From the NCBI GenBank assembly GCA_002389665.1, contig DGNO01000002.1, forward strand, positions 319,624 through 383,623: a stretch of DNA of 64,000 bases, read 5' to 3'. Positions 39,250 through 49,323 of the stretch are shown here, piece by piece; positions within the stretch are counted from its first letter, which is position 1; each line of letters begins with the position of its first letter. This stretch comes from Rhodobiaceae bacterium UBA4490 (GTDB taxonomy: Bacteria; Pseudomonadota; Alphaproteobacteria; Parvibaculales; Parvibaculaceae). The translations under genes and the position numbers were made by a program. A model generated the notes under the pieces. It was given only the letters and a program-made list of their open reading frames with translations. It ran no database searches and was not told the DNA's origin.

Positions 39250-42200
39250 ATGCCCAAACGCACCGACATTCACTCCATTCTCATCATCGGCGCGGGACCC
39301 ATCGTGATTGGGCAAGCCTGCGAGTTCGATTATTCCGGCACCCAGGCCTGCAAGGCGCTGCGCGATGAGGGCTACCGCATCATTCTGGTAAACTCGAACC
39401 CGGCGACGATCATGACCGACCCGGATTTGGCCGATGCGACCTATATCGAGCCGATCACGCCGGAGGTCGTTGCCAAGATCATCGAGAAAGAGCGCCCCGA
39501 TGCGCTGCTCCCCACCATGGGCGGGCAGACCGCGCTGAACACCGCTTTGGCGCTCGCCGATAACGGCACGCTCGCCAAATTCGGCGTGGAAATGATCGGC
39601 GCGAACCGCGACGCCATCTCCAAGGCCGAAGACCGCCATCTCTTCCGCCAGGCCATGGACCGCATCGGCCTCGAAAACCCGCGCGCCTCCATCATCGCCG
39701 CGCCGCCCATCAAGGACGAGAGCGGCCAGATTGTCGATTACGACCGCAATGCGGGCCTGCGCGAGGCGATGGCCGTGCTCGATGAAGTGGGCCTGCCCGC
39801 CATCATCCGCCCCGCTTATACGCTGGGCGGCACCGGCGGCGGCGTTGCCTATAATAAGGAAGAATACGAGCAGATCGTGCGCTCCGGCCTCGACGCCTCG
39901 CCCATGGCGCAGGTGCTAGTCGATGAAAGCCTTCTCGGCTGGAAAGAATACGAGATGGAAGTCGTCCGCGACAAAGCGGATAATTGCATCATCATCTGCT
40001 CGATCGAAAACATCGACCCGATGGGCATTCATACCGGCGACAGCATCACCGTTGCGCCCGCCCTCACCCTCACCGACAAAGAATACCAGATCATGCGGAA
40101 CGCCTCCATCGCGGTGCTGCGTGAAATCGGTGTGGAAACCGGCGGCTCCAACGTGCAGTTCGCGGTCAACCCGGAAGACGGGCGTCTCGTCGTCATCGAG
40201 ATGAACCCGCGCGTCTCGCGCTCTTCCGCGCTTGCCTCCAAGGCAACGGGCTTTCCCATCGCCAAGATCGCGGCAAAGCTTGCCGTCGGCTATACGCTCG
40301 ACGAATTGATGAACGACATCACGGGCGTGACGCCCGCCAGCTTCGAGCCCAGCATCGACTATGTCGTCACGAAGATCCCGCGCTTTGCCTTCGAAAAATT
40401 CCCCGGCGCCCAGCCGCTGCTGACCACCGCCATGAAATCGGTGGGCGAGGTCATGGCGATCGGCCGCACCTTCCAGGAAAGTTTCCAGAAAGCGCTGCGC
40501 GGTCTTGAAACCGGCCTGACCGGCATGAACGAGACGGCCATTCCCGGCGCCGGTGAAGGCGACGATAAGAACGCCATCCGCAAGGCGCTCGGTACGCCTG
40601 CGCCGATGCGCATTCTGCAGATCGCCCAGGCCATGCGCATGGGCCTCGACGACAAGCAGATCCAGTCGCTTTGCTCTTTCGATCCCTGGTTCCTGGAACA
40701 GATCCGCGAGCTGGTGGAAACCGAAGAAGAGGTGCGCAAGAACGGCCTGCCGGAAGATAAAGACGGCCTCCTGCGCCTCAAGGCCATGGGCTTTTCCGAT
40801 GCAAGGCTCGGCGAGCTTTCGAACTTGAGTGAAGAAGACGCGCGCGCCCGCCGCCAGGCGCTCGGCCTGCGCCCCGTCTTCAAGCGCGTGGATACATGCG
40901 CGGCCGAATTCAAATCCGAAACGCCTTACATGTATTCGACCTATGAAACGGATTTCATGGGGCAGGCCCGCTGCGAATCCGAGCCGACGGGCGCCAAGAA
41001 AGCCATCATTCTCGGCGGCGGCCCGAACCGGATCGGCCAGGGCATCGAGTTCGATTATTGCTGCTGTCATGCCGCCTTCGCGCTGGCCGATATCGGCATC
41101 GAAAGCATCATGGTCAATTGCAACCCGGAAACCGTCTCCACCGACTACGACACGTCCGACCGGCTTTATTTCGAGCCGCTGACGACCGAAGACGTGCTGG
41201 AGCTCATCGAGACGGAAAAGAGCAACGGCACGCTGGCCGGCGTCATCGTGCAGTTCGGCGGCCAGACGCCGCTGAAGCTCGCCAATGATTTGGAACGCGC
41301 AGGCGTGCCCATTCTCGGCACCTCGCCCGATGCGATCGACCTTGCCGAAGACCGCGACCGGTTCATGGCGCTCTTGAACAAGCTGAACCTCAAGCAGCCG
41401 CCGAACGGCATTGCCCGCTCGGGCGAAGAGGCCAAAGCCATTGCCGAGCGGATCGGCTATCCCGTCGTCATCCGCCCCTCTTACGTTTTGGGCGGCCGGG
41501 CGATGGAGATCGTGCGCGATACGCCGCATCTGGAACGCTATATCAACGAGGCCGTCGTCGTGTCCGGCAAGAGCCCGGTGCTGATCGACGGCTATCTGCG
41601 CGATGCCATCGAGGTGGATGTCGATGCACTGTGCGACGGCAAGGACGTCTTCGTTGCCGGGATCATGGAGCATATCGAGGAAGCGGGCGTGCATTCGGGC
41701 GACAGCGCCTGTTCGCTCCCGCCCTATTCCCTGCCCGCCGAAACGATCGAGGAGATCAAACGCCAGACCGAGGCCATGGCCAAGGCGCTGAATGTGGGCG
41801 GCCTGATGAACGTGCAATATGCCGTTCAGGGCAAGGATATCTATGTGCTCGAAGTCAATCCGCGCGCCTCGCGCACCGTGCCCTTCGTTGCCAAGGTGAT
41901 CGGCGAGCCGGTGGCCAAGATCGCCGCCCGCATCATGGCAGGCGAGCCTCTGGCAGGCTTCGGCCTCACCAACAAGACGCTCGATCATATCGCCGTGAAG
42001 GAAGCCGTCTTCCCCTTCGCCCGTTTCCCCGGCGTCGACACGGTGCTCGGCCCGGAAATGCGCTCGACCGGCGAAGTCATGGGCCTCGACCGCGATTTCG
42101 GCGTCGCTTTCGCCAAAAGCCAGCTCGGCGCGGGCGTCAAAGTGCCCACGAAAGGCACCGCCTTCATCTCCGTGAAGGATGCGGACAAGACCCGCATCGT

Positions 42201-42558
42201 AGAACCGGCCCGCAAGCTGCTCGGCCTCGGCTTCAAGATCATCGCCACCAGCGGCACGGCCCGCTTCCTGGAAGAAGCCGGCCTTGAGGTGAAAACCATC
42301 AACAAGGTGCTGGAAGGCCGTCCCCATATCGTCGATGCGATGAAGAACGGCGAAGTGGCACTCGTCTTCAACACGACGGAGGGTGCGCAGGCGCTGGCTG
42401 ATTCGAAATCCATCCGCCAGACGGCGCTGATGTCGAAAATTCCCTATTACACGACATTGGCAGGCGCCCGCGCGGCCGTGGAAGGCATCGCCGCCATCCA
42501 TGCCGGCCAGCTTCAGGTGGAAGCGCTTCAAGCATACAATGGAGCAGCTTCGGCTTAA
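39250..42558 (+). CDS. carB: Carbamoyl-phosphate synthase large subunit
   Basis: CarB makes carbamoyl phosphate from bicarbonate, ammonia and two ATP. The 1102-residue protein shows two homologous ATP-grasp halves: the first (about 1-410) begins [21 protein letters not shown], and the second (about 570-950) begins with [22 protein letters not shown]-terminal MGS-like regulatory domain (about 960-1090) closes the protein. It is about 30 residues longer than the E. coli enzyme, with small inserts in the first half (for example after PPIKDESG). Transcription from carA would have to read through the repeat cluster. Confidence 0.97.
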   Translation: MPKRTDIHSILIIGAGPIVIGQACEFDYSGTQACKALRDEGYRIILVNSNPATIMTDPDLADATYIEPITPEVVAKIIEKERPDALLPTMGGQTALNTALALADNGTLAKFGVEMIGANRDAISKAEDRHLFRQAMDRIGLENPRASIIAAPPIKDESGQIVDYDRNAGLREAMAVLDEVGLPAIIRPAYTLGGTGGGVAYNKEEYEQIVRSGLDASPMAQVLVDESLLGWKEYEMEVVRDKADNCIIICSIENIDPMGIHTGDSITVAPALTLTDKEYQIMRNASIAVLREIGVETGGSNVQFAVNPEDGRLVVIEMNPRVSRSSALASKATGFPIAKIAAKLAVGYTLDELMNDITGVTPASFEPSIDYVVTKIPRFAFEKFPGAQPLLTTAMKSVGEVMAIGRTFQESFQKALRGLETGLTGMNETAIPGAGEGDDKNAIRKALGTPAPMRILQIAQAMRMGLDDKQIQSLCSFDPWFLEQIRELVETEEEVRKNGLPEDKDGLLRLKAMGFSDARLGELSNLSEEDARARRQALGLRPVFKRVDTCAAEFKSETPYMYSTYETDFMGQARCESEPTGAKKAIILGGGPNRIGQGIEFDYCCCHAAFALADIGIESIMVNCNPETVSTDYDTSDRLYFEPLTTEDVLELIETEKSNGTLAGVIVQFGGQTPLKLANDLERAGVPILGTSPDAIDLAEDRDRFMALLNKLNLKQPPNGIARSGEEAKAIAERIGYPVVIRPSYVLGGRAMEIVRDTPHLERYINEAVVVSGKSPVLIDGYLRDAIEVDVDALCDGKDVFVAGIMEHIEEAGVHSGDSACSLPPYSLPAETIEEIKRQTEAMAKALNVGGLMNVQYAVQGKDIYVLEVNPRASRTVPFVAKVIGEPVAKIAARIMAGEPLAGFGLTNKTLDHIAVKEAVFPFARFPGVDTVLGPEMRSTGEVMGLDRDFGVAFAKSQLGAGVKVPTKGTAFISVKDADKTRIVEPARKLLGLGFKIIATSGTARFLEEAGLEVKTINKVLEGRPHIVDAMKNGEVALVFNTTEGAQALADSKSIRQTALMSKIPYYTTLAGARAAVEGIAAIHAGQLQVEALQAYNGAASA

Positions 42559-42767
42559 CCGGGGCGGCGGCGCACTCTTGCCCGCCCCCTGCGCCGCCCC
42601 CGCGCTTGGAAGCGGCGGCAAACTTCCTACATATGTCGCTCTACGGGAGGGAGGTGGCGGAAATCGTCATTGACCCTCCCGAAAACCTGCTCAAAGATAA
42701 GCATATAGGCCGGTCGCCGGGGTCCCCGGTTAACCGGCCAAAACACGTTAAGGAAGACCGTCAGGAC

Positions 42768-43241
42768 ATGGATAAATATCCGATGACTTCCGCGGGTCAC
42801 ACGGCCCTGGAAGAAGAGTTGAAACGTCTCAAATCCGTCGAACGCCCCCGCATCATTCAGGCGATTGCGGAAGCGCGCGCCCATGGCGACCTCTCGGAAA
42901 ACGCGGAGTATCATGCCGCCAAAGAGCAGCAGGGCATGAACGAAGCGCGGATCAACGAGTTGGAAGACAAGATCGCCCGCGCGGACGTGATCGACGTGTC
43001 CAAACTCTCCGGCAGCACGGTCAAATTCGGCGCCTCCGTTACCGTCGTCGATGAAGACACGGATGAAGAGCACGTCTACCAGATCGTCGGCGACATGGAG
43101 GCGGACGTCTCCAAGGGGCGGATTTCCATTTCCTCGCCCATCTCCCGCGCTCTGATCGGCAAGGAAGAAGGCGACAGCGTCGAGGTGAACACCCCCGGCG
43201 GCGGCAAGTCCTATGAAATTCTCAAAGTAGAATATAAATAA
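42768..43241 (+). CDS. greA: Transcription elongation factor GreA
   Basis: GreA enters the RNA polymerase secondary channel and stimulates cleavage of backtracked RNA. The 157-residue protein has the N-terminal coiled coil (about 1-75) with the tip residues in [13 protein letters not shown], and the FKBP-like C-terminal domain with [14 protein letters not shown] and the ending SYEILKVEY. The ATG at 42768 with AGGA six bases upstream gives the normal family length; the longer frame is unlike any GreA. It follows carB by 209 bases. Confidence 0.96.
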   Translation: MDKYPMTSAGHTALEEELKRLKSVERPRIIQAIAEARAHGDLSENAEYHAAKEQQGMNEARINELEDKIARADVIDVSKLSGSTVKFGASVTVVDEDTDEEHVYQIVGDMEADVSKGRISISSPISRALIGKEEGDSVEVNTPGGGKSYEILKVEYK

Positions 43242-43245
43242 GCAC

Positions 43246-43275
43246 GAAAAAGGCAGCGCTTTCAGAAGCGCTGCC
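43246..43275 (-). terminator. Terminator of the Lrp-type regulator gene
   Basis: A perfect nine-base stem GGCAGCGCT (43252-43260) / AGCGCTGCC (43267-43275) with loop TTCAGA. On the minus strand it is followed by five T, so it is an intrinsic terminator for the regulator gene. On the plus strand no T-run follows, so it would act only weakly on greA. Confidence 0.8.
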
Positions 43276-43282
43276 GGCCCGC

Positions 43283-43777
43283 CTAGCCTTCCAGCATCTC
43301 TTCCAGCATTTCCACGGGCACACCCGGCAGATATTTCGACTGCCGGATGGTCAGCGATGTACGCACGCTTTCCACGTTGGGCGCGGGCGTCAAATGCTCG
43401 GTCAAAAAGCTCTGGAACGTGGCAAGGTCGGGCGCCACGCATTTCAAAATGAAATCGATCTCGCCGTTCAGCATATGGCACTCGCGCACCAGCGGCAGGC
43501 CCATCACATAAGTCTCGAAGGCTTTGAGGTCCGATTCGGCCTGGCTGTGCAGCCCCACCATGACGAAAACCGTCACCTCGAAACCGAGCGCCTTGGGCTC
43601 GACATCGGCGTGATAGCCGCGAATGAAGCCCGCCTCTTCCAGCGCCCGGACCCGGCGCAGGCAGGGCGGCGCGGAAATACCGACCTTTTTGGCCAGATCC
43701 ACATTGGTAATCCGGCCATCCTCTTGCAGGGCCGCCAGAATTTGCAGGTCGATCGTATCGAGCTTGGACCGCTTCAT
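43283..43777 (-). CDS. Lrp/AsnC-family transcriptional regulator
   Basis: A 164-residue feast/famine regulator. The N-terminal helix-turn-helix is at about 5-60 (KLDTIDLQILAALQEDGRITNVDLAKK and SAPPCLRRVRALEEAGFI) and the RAM effector domain at about 70-150 (HMLNGEIDFILKCVAPDL). Members bind amino acids and act as local or global regulators. The effector here is unknown. A divergent ELM1-like gene starts 228 bases away and an AT-rich inverted repeat lies between, a possible autoregulatory site. Confidence 0.93.
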   Translation of the reverse strand: MKRSKLDTIDLQILAALQEDGRITNVDLAKKVGISAPPCLRRVRALEEAGFIRGYHADVEPKALGFEVTVFVMVGLHSQAESDLKAFETYVMGLPLVRECHMLNGEIDFILKCVAPDLATFQSFLTEHLTPAPNVESVRTSLTIRQSKYLPGVPVEMLEEMLEG

Positions 43778-43916
43778 CGGTAAATCACTTCTCTTCTTGG
43801 CCGGACCGCCTCGGCGCCAGCGGGGCTGGGCGCGGCCATTTGCCGTCTGGCGCGGGCCGCCCGCGCCTCATAGAAGGGGCAGCGGCCAGAACCGGAGACA
43901 TTCGGCTCTCAATGCC

Positions 43917-43951
43917 TTATTACTCAGGCGGAGCGATAATTTCAGTAATAA
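43917..43951. promoter_or_regulatory. AT-rich inverted repeat in the lrp / ELM1-like intergenic region
   Basis: TTATTACT (43917-43924) and AGTAATAA (43944-43951) are perfect complements 19 bases apart, so the half-sites are spaced about two and a half turns centre to centre. AT-rich palindromes of this kind are typical Lrp-family targets. It lies 140 bases upstream of the regulator and 55 bases before the ELM1-like gene. Confidence 0.5.
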
Positions 43952-44005
43952 AATTACCCGCTCGCGCATGATTATAACCCAAATGAGCCCGTTTCCATCC
44001 CGCCT

Positions 44006-45016
44006 ATGACTTTTTCTGCTGCCTCTGCCGCCTCTTCTTCCGATGACAAAGACCTGACCCTGCCTGAGGGCACGCGCTGCTGGGTGCTTTCCAACGGCAA
44101 TGCGGGCTATGAGGTCCAAGGCATCGGCCTGGCCGAAATGATGGGAGTGGTGCCGGAGATCAAACGGGTCAGCCCCGGCGCGCCGGGCAAGTGGCTTGCC
44201 CCCTGGGGCCCCGCCATGAAAGACCCGGCCATCGCCGCGCCCTGGCCCGATCTTCTCATCGCCGCCGGGCGTCAGGCCATTCCTTATGCGCGGATGATCC
44301 GCAAAGCCTCGGGCGGGCGCACCTTCGTTGCGGTGCTGCAGCACCCGCATGTGCGCCCTTCGAAGTTCGATTTCGTCTGGGTGCCCGCCCATGATCGCCT
44401 GAGCGGGCCGAACGTGCTCTCGACGCTCACCTCCCCCCACCGCATTACACCGGAAAAACTCACCGCCGAGGCAGAAGCCTTCGACGCGCAGGTGGCGCAT
44501 CTGCCCCGCCCCCGCGTCTGCGTGCTCATTGGCGGCACGAACAAAGCCTTCACGCTGGATGAAGCGCGCATGGAAACGATCTGCGCCGGGCTGAAAGCGG
44601 TGATGGAGGGCGGCGCGAGCTTGATGGTGACACCTTCCCGGCGCACCGGCGAGGCGCAGACCGCCATCTTGAAACGCGAGCTTGAAGGCCCGCGCGCCGT
44701 CGTCTGGGACGGGAAAAGCGACAATCCCTATTTCGGCTTCATGGGTCAGGCCGATGCCGTGATCGTGACCTGCGACAGCGTCAATATGGTCGGCGAGGCA
44801 ACGGCCACGGGCAAGCCGGTGCATGTCATCGAACTGCCCGCGATTTCCCCCATCAAGGCTTCCAAATTCCGCCGTTTTCTCGATGCACTTTACGCGGAAG
44901 GCGCGGCGCGGCCTTTTGCGGGACGGCTTGAAAGCTGGGATTATCGCCCCTTAAATGCTACCAAAGACGTCGCGCGCGAGATCGTGCGCCGCTACCGCGC
45001 GCGGCAACAAGGTTAA
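44006..45016 (+). CDS. ELM1/GtrOC1 family protein
   Basis: A 336-residue cytoplasmic protein of the family named after plant mitochondrial fission protein ELM1, which has a GT-B glycosyltransferase-like fold. Recognisable parts are CWVLSNGNAGYEVQGIGLAE, PDLLIAAGRQAIPYAR, VLIGGTNKAFTL and the C-terminal DSVNMVGEATATGKPVHV. In bacteria its role is unknown; a sugar-transfer reaction in envelope synthesis is a reasonable guess from the fold. No clear ribosome site precedes the ATG. A 2OG-Fe(II) oxygenase gene follows after 24 bases. Confidence 0.85.
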   Translation: MTFSAASAASSSDDKDLTLPEGTRCWVLSNGNAGYEVQGIGLAEMMGVVPEIKRVSPGAPGKWLAPWGPAMKDPAIAAPWPDLLIAAGRQAIPYARMIRKASGGRTFVAVLQHPHVRPSKFDFVWVPAHDRLSGPNVLSTLTSPHRITPEKLTAEAEAFDAQVAHLPRPRVCVLIGGTNKAFTLDEARMETICAGLKAVMEGGASLMVTPSRRTGEAQTAILKRELEGPRAVVWDGKSDNPYFGFMGQADAVIVTCDSVNMVGEATATGKPVHVIELPAISPIKASKFRRFLDALYAEGAARPFAGRLESWDYRPLNATKDVAREIVRRYRARQQG

Positions 45017-45040
45017 CAGGTCCGGTTCAGGAAAAGCCCG

Positions 45041-45670
45041 ATGAGCTTGCTCGATCTTGAGGCGTTGAAAAACACAACGCGCAAATCCGATCCTTACGAT
45101 TACCTCGTGGTGGAAAACTTCATCCGCCCCGAAGTCTTCGCCGGGGTCGTGCGCGATTATCCGCCCATGACGACGACGGGCTCTGTGCCCCCTTCCGAGC
45201 TTGAGATCAAAGGCGCCTTCGCCCAGCTGCTCGATGAAATGGACGGGCCGGAATTCCGCGCGCTGATCGAAGAGAAATTCGATCTGGACTTGAGCGCCTA
45301 TCCGACCATGTTCACCGTGCGCGGCCATTGCCACAAGGGCAACGGCAAGATCCATACGGATACGGAATCGAAAATCATCACCGTGCTGCTCTACATGAAC
45401 GAGCGCTGGGAGGCCGATGGCGGACGCCTGCGCATCCTGCGCAGCGGCGATGATCTGGAAAATTATGCCGAGGAAGTCCCCCCTTATGGCGGAACGCTGC
45501 TCGTCTTCCGCCGCTCGGAAAAATCCTGGCACGGCCATGAACCTTTCGAAGGGCCGCGCCGGGCGATACAGATGAACTGGGTGACCAGCGACAAGGTGGT
45601 GGATAAGGAACAGCGCCGCCACCGCTTCACCCAGCGCCTGAAAAAGCTCAATCCCTTCGCAGCCGATTGA
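45041..45670 (+). CDS. 2-oxoglutarate/Fe(II)-dependent oxygenase superfamily protein
   Basis: A 209-residue double-stranded beta-helix oxygenase. The iron ligands appear as His and Asp in KIHTDTESK (about 104-109) and the distal His in SWHGHEPF (about 168-171), with the 2-oxoglutarate-binding Arg in GPRRAIQ. This is the prolyl-4-hydroxylase-like layout; the hydroxylated target is unknown. It is tightly placed behind the ELM1-like gene, suggesting co-transcription, and 113 bases before an unrecognised large protein gene. Confidence 0.87.
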   Translation: MSLLDLEALKNTTRKSDPYDYLVVENFIRPEVFAGVVRDYPPMTTTGSVPPSELEIKGAFAQLLDEMDGPEFRALIEEKFDLDLSAYPTMFTVRGHCHKGNGKIHTDTESKIITVLLYMNERWEADGGRLRILRSGDDLENYAEEVPPYGGTLLVFRRSEKSWHGHEPFEGPRRAIQMNWVTSDKVVDKEQRRHRFTQRLKKLNPFAAD

Positions 45671-45783
45671 GCCATAGATGACCGAGATCAAAGCGGGAGG
45701 GAAATAGCGCCCTATCGTGACAAAACCCGCTATGCGGGCCGAGGGCGCGCTTTCCCATAAAAGAAAAACCAGCGAGTTTGCCG

Positions 45784-47748
45784 ATGCTGAATATCGAGAC
45801 CTTTCAAAACGCGGACCTGTCCCATGGCTGGCGCCCCGGCAACAATGCCGGCGGCTCGACGCTGTTCAAGGCCCTGGGCCATCCGCTTGCCGCGCGCAAA
45901 GGCCGCGCGCTGGTGGAAGGGCTGAAAGGCAAAGGCCCCGTCGCCATCTACGATCCCACCGGCATGATCGGCAATTTCAATTCCTATTTCGATCTGAAGC
46001 AGCTGGAGATCGAAGGCTATTACGTGCAGCGCGTGGAAGACCTGGACGGCACTTTCCTCGGTCACAAGGCCCGCCCGCTCAGCCAGATGAAAGAGAGCAA
46101 GGCGGCCGCCGTGCTCGTTCTGCTCTTCGACGCCAAAGGTGTGCTTGCCCCCCTCACCCACCTCTTCCCGAAGGGCGCGGATGTGCGCACGCTCGATGAG
46201 ATGCGCATCCCCGATGAGATGCTCACCAATCAGAAGAAATATCTCGACCCGATGAATTTCGCGACGAACTTCGCGCTGCTGCGCGAGCGTAAAGGCGCGA
46301 ACGGATCGGACGGGCTGCACAGCACGGTTGCGACCGCCAATTACTGGTCGATGCATGGCGCCGACAATCCGCAGCTTTGGCTCTGCCTTTTCGATGAGGG
46401 CGGCAACCAGCTTGCCGAATGGACCGAAGCGTTGCCGCAGGCCGGCGCGCCCTTCACCCTCGACAGTCAGGAAATCCGCACCCGCTTCGGCCTCGATGAT
46501 TTCACCGGCTCGCTCTTCATCCATGCGGTGCGCATTGCCGGGCATGATGTCGTCAAATACGCGCTCGATGTATATGGCGACAATGGCAAGAGCCTGACCT
46601 GCTCGCATGATGCCAATGCCTGGCCCGCCGATTATTACGCGGGCATGCCGGCGGGCGAAGAAGACGAAGAAGTTCTTCTTTATATTCAGAATTCTCACCC
46701 CATGCCCATTCCGCCCAAATCTATCGGGCTCAACATCATGGGCGCGCAGGATGTCGCCTGGTACGAAGAGGAAATTCCGCCCTTCGCCACCCACGCGCTG
46801 AATGTGAACGCGCTTCTGCCGCAGGCTAAATGGCCGGATCAGGTGGAAGTGACCGCCGGGCGCTTTTTCGTGCGCCCGCGCTATGAAGTCCGGCATAAGG
46901 AAAATGGCCGCCGCCGAATTGCGCACGCAAATGTGGAGCGGATCGATCTGAAAGCCGATCCCAATATTCCCGCGCTCGCCGAGACGATGGGCAAAGGCTA
47001 CATCATGCCGCTGCCCGTTCTCCCGCAAGCGCTGTTCTCAACCACCGTCCTGCCGACGCCCATGGCGCGCGACGAAATGGAAATGCCGCTGCGCATCGAG
47101 CTGATGGACGGGGACGGTACGCTGGCTGCTTCCAAATATCTCGGCCGCATTCCCCGCCGCGAAAGCGTGGCAATCGATATCGATGCGTGGATTGCTGAAG
47201 AAAGCGCCAAACTTCCCTCCGGCTTCGGCCATGTGGAGTTCCTCTACGACTTCCGCGAGGGTGGCGAGGCAAATGGCTGGCTGCACGCCCTTGGCCGCTT
47301 TGAGCAGAAAGCATCGGGCCACCGGGCCGAGACGATTTTCGGCGCGCATATCTACAACACGCCGATCATCTATAAGGACGAGCCGCAATCTTACACGAAC
47401 AAGCCGCCGGGGCTTACGACACGGCTTTTCCTGCGTCTTGCGCGCGGCGGCGAGGACACGATGTGCCATCTCGTCTATCCCGCCTCCCTGCCCTGGCATG
47501 AGAAGAGCAGCACGAAACTCATCCTGCACAATGGCAAGGGCGAGCCGGTGGCGGAACGCGCCATCGAGATCGCTTGCGGTGGCTCGCATTTCTGGCGCTA
47601 CAAGGAAATGTTCTCAGAAGAAGAACGCGCGAAGGTGGACGGGCTCGGCTATGTCATCGTGCGCGACACGACCTGCCGCCTTTTCGGTTTCCACGGCCTT
47701 CTGAATGGCGAGGAAAGCTTCTGCCTCGACCATATGTTCGGCTTCTAA
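45784..47748 (+). CDS. Large conserved-looking protein of unknown function
   Basis: I do not recognise this 654-residue protein. It has no signal peptide or membrane helix, so it is probably cytoplasmic. It seems built of beta-rich modules: an N-terminal part with YDPTGMIGNFNSYFDLK, a middle sandwich-like part (about 280-400, IPPFATHALNVNALLP) and a C-terminal part with LHALGRFEQK and a histidine/aromatic-rich ending (GFHGLLNGEESFCLDHMFGF spans the end). Base composition matches its neighbours, so it does not look recently acquired. The ATG at 45784 is preferred over a TTG two codons earlier. It is in line with the ELM1-like and oxygenase genes, which may mark a common pathway. Confidence 0.75.
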   Translation: MLNIETFQNADLSHGWRPGNNAGGSTLFKALGHPLAARKGRALVEGLKGKGPVAIYDPTGMIGNFNSYFDLKQLEIEGYYVQRVEDLDGTFLGHKARPLSQMKESKAAAVLVLLFDAKGVLAPLTHLFPKGADVRTLDEMRIPDEMLTNQKKYLDPMNFATNFALLRERKGANGSDGLHSTVATANYWSMHGADNPQLWLCLFDEGGNQLAEWTEALPQAGAPFTLDSQEIRTRFGLDDFTGSLFIHAVRIAGHDVVKYALDVYGDNGKSLTCSHDANAWPADYYAGMPAGEEDEEVLLYIQNSHPMPIPPKSIGLNIMGAQDVAWYEEEIPPFATHALNVNALLPQAKWPDQVEVTAGRFFVRPRYEVRHKENGRRRIAHANVERIDLKADPNIPALAETMGKGYIMPLPVLPQALFSTTVLPTPMARDEMEMPLRIELMDGDGTLAASKYLGRIPRRESVAIDIDAWIAEESAKLPSGFGHVEFLYDFREGGEANGWLHALGRFEQKASGHRAETIFGAHIYNTPIIYKDEPQSYTNKPPGLTTRLFLRLARGGEDTMCHLVYPASLPWHEKSSTKLILHNGKGEPVAERAIEIACGGSHFWRYKEMFSEEERAKVDGLGYVIVRDTTCRLFGFHGLLNGEESFCLDHMFGF

Positions 47749-47777
47749 AGCGCCTCGCGAAAATCAAGAAAACGCAT

Positions 47778-48077
47778 ATGAAAAAGAAACAGACCGCCGC
47801 GCCGGTCGCCACCCTTCTCCTTACTCTGATGCTGGCTTTCATTGCCCCGCCTGCCAGCGCGCAGAATATCGCCCAGCTGCGATGCGCTGACGTCGACGAG
47901 GAAAAGATCGTCCCGCTCGCCATCTGGCTTGACGGATACCGCGCCGCGCATATGAAAAGCACCGAGGCGGACGAAAGCTGGATGACACACGTCAGGGACA
48001 AGCTTCTGATGGAGTGCGAAGAGACACCGCAAGCGCTTATCCTGCCCGTGATCGACGAAATGATCCGGCGGTACTGA
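47778..48077 (+). CDS. HdeA/HdeB-like periplasmic protein
   Basis: A 99-residue exported protein. The signal peptide (KKK start, hydrophobic 10-26, cleavage after ASA) is clear. The mature part has the HdeA/B pattern: a first cysteine in LRCADVDEEK, then PLAIWLDGYRAAH, then a second cysteine in LMECEETP that would form the family disulfide. HdeA/B are acid-activated periplasmic chaperones in enterobacteria; in Alphaproteobacteria the role is less known. It starts 29 bases after the large unknown gene and 6 bases before the next gene. Confidence 0.78.
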   Translation: MKKKQTAAPVATLLLTLMLAFIAPPASAQNIAQLRCADVDEEKIVPLAIWLDGYRAAHMKSTEADESWMTHVRDKLLMECEETPQALILPVIDEMIRRY

Positions 48078-48083
48078 CGCGCC

Positions 48084-48620
48084 ATGCGCAAGGCCCTTCT
48101 CATCGGTACGACGGGCATGCTTGCTCAAGCGGCGAGCGAAATGGCGGCAGGTGCAGGAAAAACTGTCCTTGCCGCGCGCAGCGCGTCGGCCTTCCGCTTC
48201 GCCAATCCGCGCCTCGATGCCGGGTTACGGAAAATAGACGCCGACTACGCGCGCCCTTCCCGCTTTCTCGGTCTCCTCCGCCCCGAAGCGCCTTTCGACA
48301 TGGCGCTGACCTGGATTCGTCCCCAGGCGGAAGAAATGCGCAATGCCATAGCCCGGATGATGGCCAAAGACGCGCTTTTGGTGGAAGTCATGGGCTCGGG
48401 CGCCTCCCGCCCCGGCGGCTTTGCCGATAAACGGGCGAAAACCATGCGGCTTTTCCCCCATATCCTCTATGCTCAGGTCATTCTCGGTTTTGTGATAGAA
48501 GACGGGAAAAGCCGCTGGCTGACCCATGAGGAAATTTCGGCGGCGGCGATAAAAGCCGTAAGAAGCGGCGACAAGCGCACCATTGCCGGACGGCTCGAAC
48601 CCTGGGAGAAACGACCTTGA
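48084..48620 (+). CDS. Rossmann-fold (SDR-like) protein
   Basis: A 178-residue protein opening with a Rossmann dinucleotide-binding loop (ALLIGTTGMLAQAASEMA) in short-chain-dehydrogenase style. The usual catalytic Tyr-x3-Lys is not evident, and the protein is shorter than typical SDR enzymes, so it may be an atypical reductase or a binding protein. Its stop overlaps the start of the next gene by four bases (ATGA), showing coupling to an exported protein. Function not assigned. Confidence 0.65.
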   Translation: MRKALLIGTTGMLAQAASEMAAGAGKTVLAARSASAFRFANPRLDAGLRKIDADYARPSRFLGLLRPEAPFDMALTWIRPQAEEMRNAIARMMAKDALLVEVMGSGASRPGGFADKRAKTMRLFPHILYAQVILGFVIEDGKSRWLTHEEISAAAIKAVRSGDKRTIAGRLEPWEKRP

Positions 48621-49186
48621 AATATATTCTTGCCGTTCTGCTCTGCCTTGCGGGCGCAGGAAGCGCCATGGCTGCGGACTGCAGCAAGGCGCCGTTCTGC
48701 GAAACCCGCGCTTACTTTACCGACTGGCTGGCCGCCTGCCGCCCCGGCGAACCGCGCTACTGCAGCGTCAACACTTACGTACACAACCAGTCGGCACCGG
48801 CCGGCATCGACTATCAATTGCGCGTGGCAAGGCCGGACCCGCAAAGCCCGCTCAACGTCTCGCTCATCGCCGTCGAACGCTTTGCCACGACCTCGAAGGA
48901 AATGATCTTCGACATCCCGGGCCAGGCCAACCTCGTCGTCGCGCCTGAAAAACTTTCAACCCCTGAATCCGTCAACGAATATGTGGTGAAAGACCCGGCC
49001 ATCGTCGCCGAACTCGTGAACGCGATGAAGAAAGGCTATACGCTCGCCATCCGGTTTACCGATGAGGACGGCAACCCGGCCTCGGCGCATTTTTCCCTGA
49101 TGGGCTTTACCCTCGCGCTTTCCTTCATCGATGAGGAGGCAGACGTTCCTTCTCCTGCGCGCCAGGCCCGTTCCGAGGCCAATTGA
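48617..49186 (+). CDS. Exported protein, IalB-like
   Basis: A 189-residue protein with a signal peptide (about 1-20, ending SAMAAD) and a mature part with several cysteines near the N-terminus (DCSKAPFCETR, WLAACRPGEPRYCSV). The pattern DW-x-x-x-C...YC and the beta-rich rest recall the invasion-associated locus B family, but the match by eye is modest. It is translationally coupled to the Rossmann protein upstream. Likely periplasmic; role unknown. Confidence 0.55.
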   Translation: MKYILAVLLCLAGAGSAMAADCSKAPFCETRAYFTDWLAACRPGEPRYCSVNTYVHNQSAPAGIDYQLRVARPDPQSPLNVSLIAVERFATTSKEMIFDIPGQANLVVAPEKLSTPESVNEYVVKDPAIVAELVNAMKKGYTLAIRFTDEDGNPASAHFSLMGFTLALSFIDEEADVPSPARQARSEAN

Positions 49187-49323
49187 ACCCGGCAATCCGT
49201 AGGGATTTCCGGCGATCAAGAAATCGCCATTTTTTCCGCTTTTTATAAGCCCGCCTGCAAAGCGCGTTCTTTGCTGGTATCCGGGTGGTGGGGGCCGCTC
49301 CATGTGGGAAAACTGGAAATCCG

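Noticed and set aside
39916..42621. Open frame of about 900 codons antisense to carB
   Set aside because: Composition (rich in H, D, G, R, A) and phase are those of a GC-biased shadow of carB; carB is fully supported on the plus strand.
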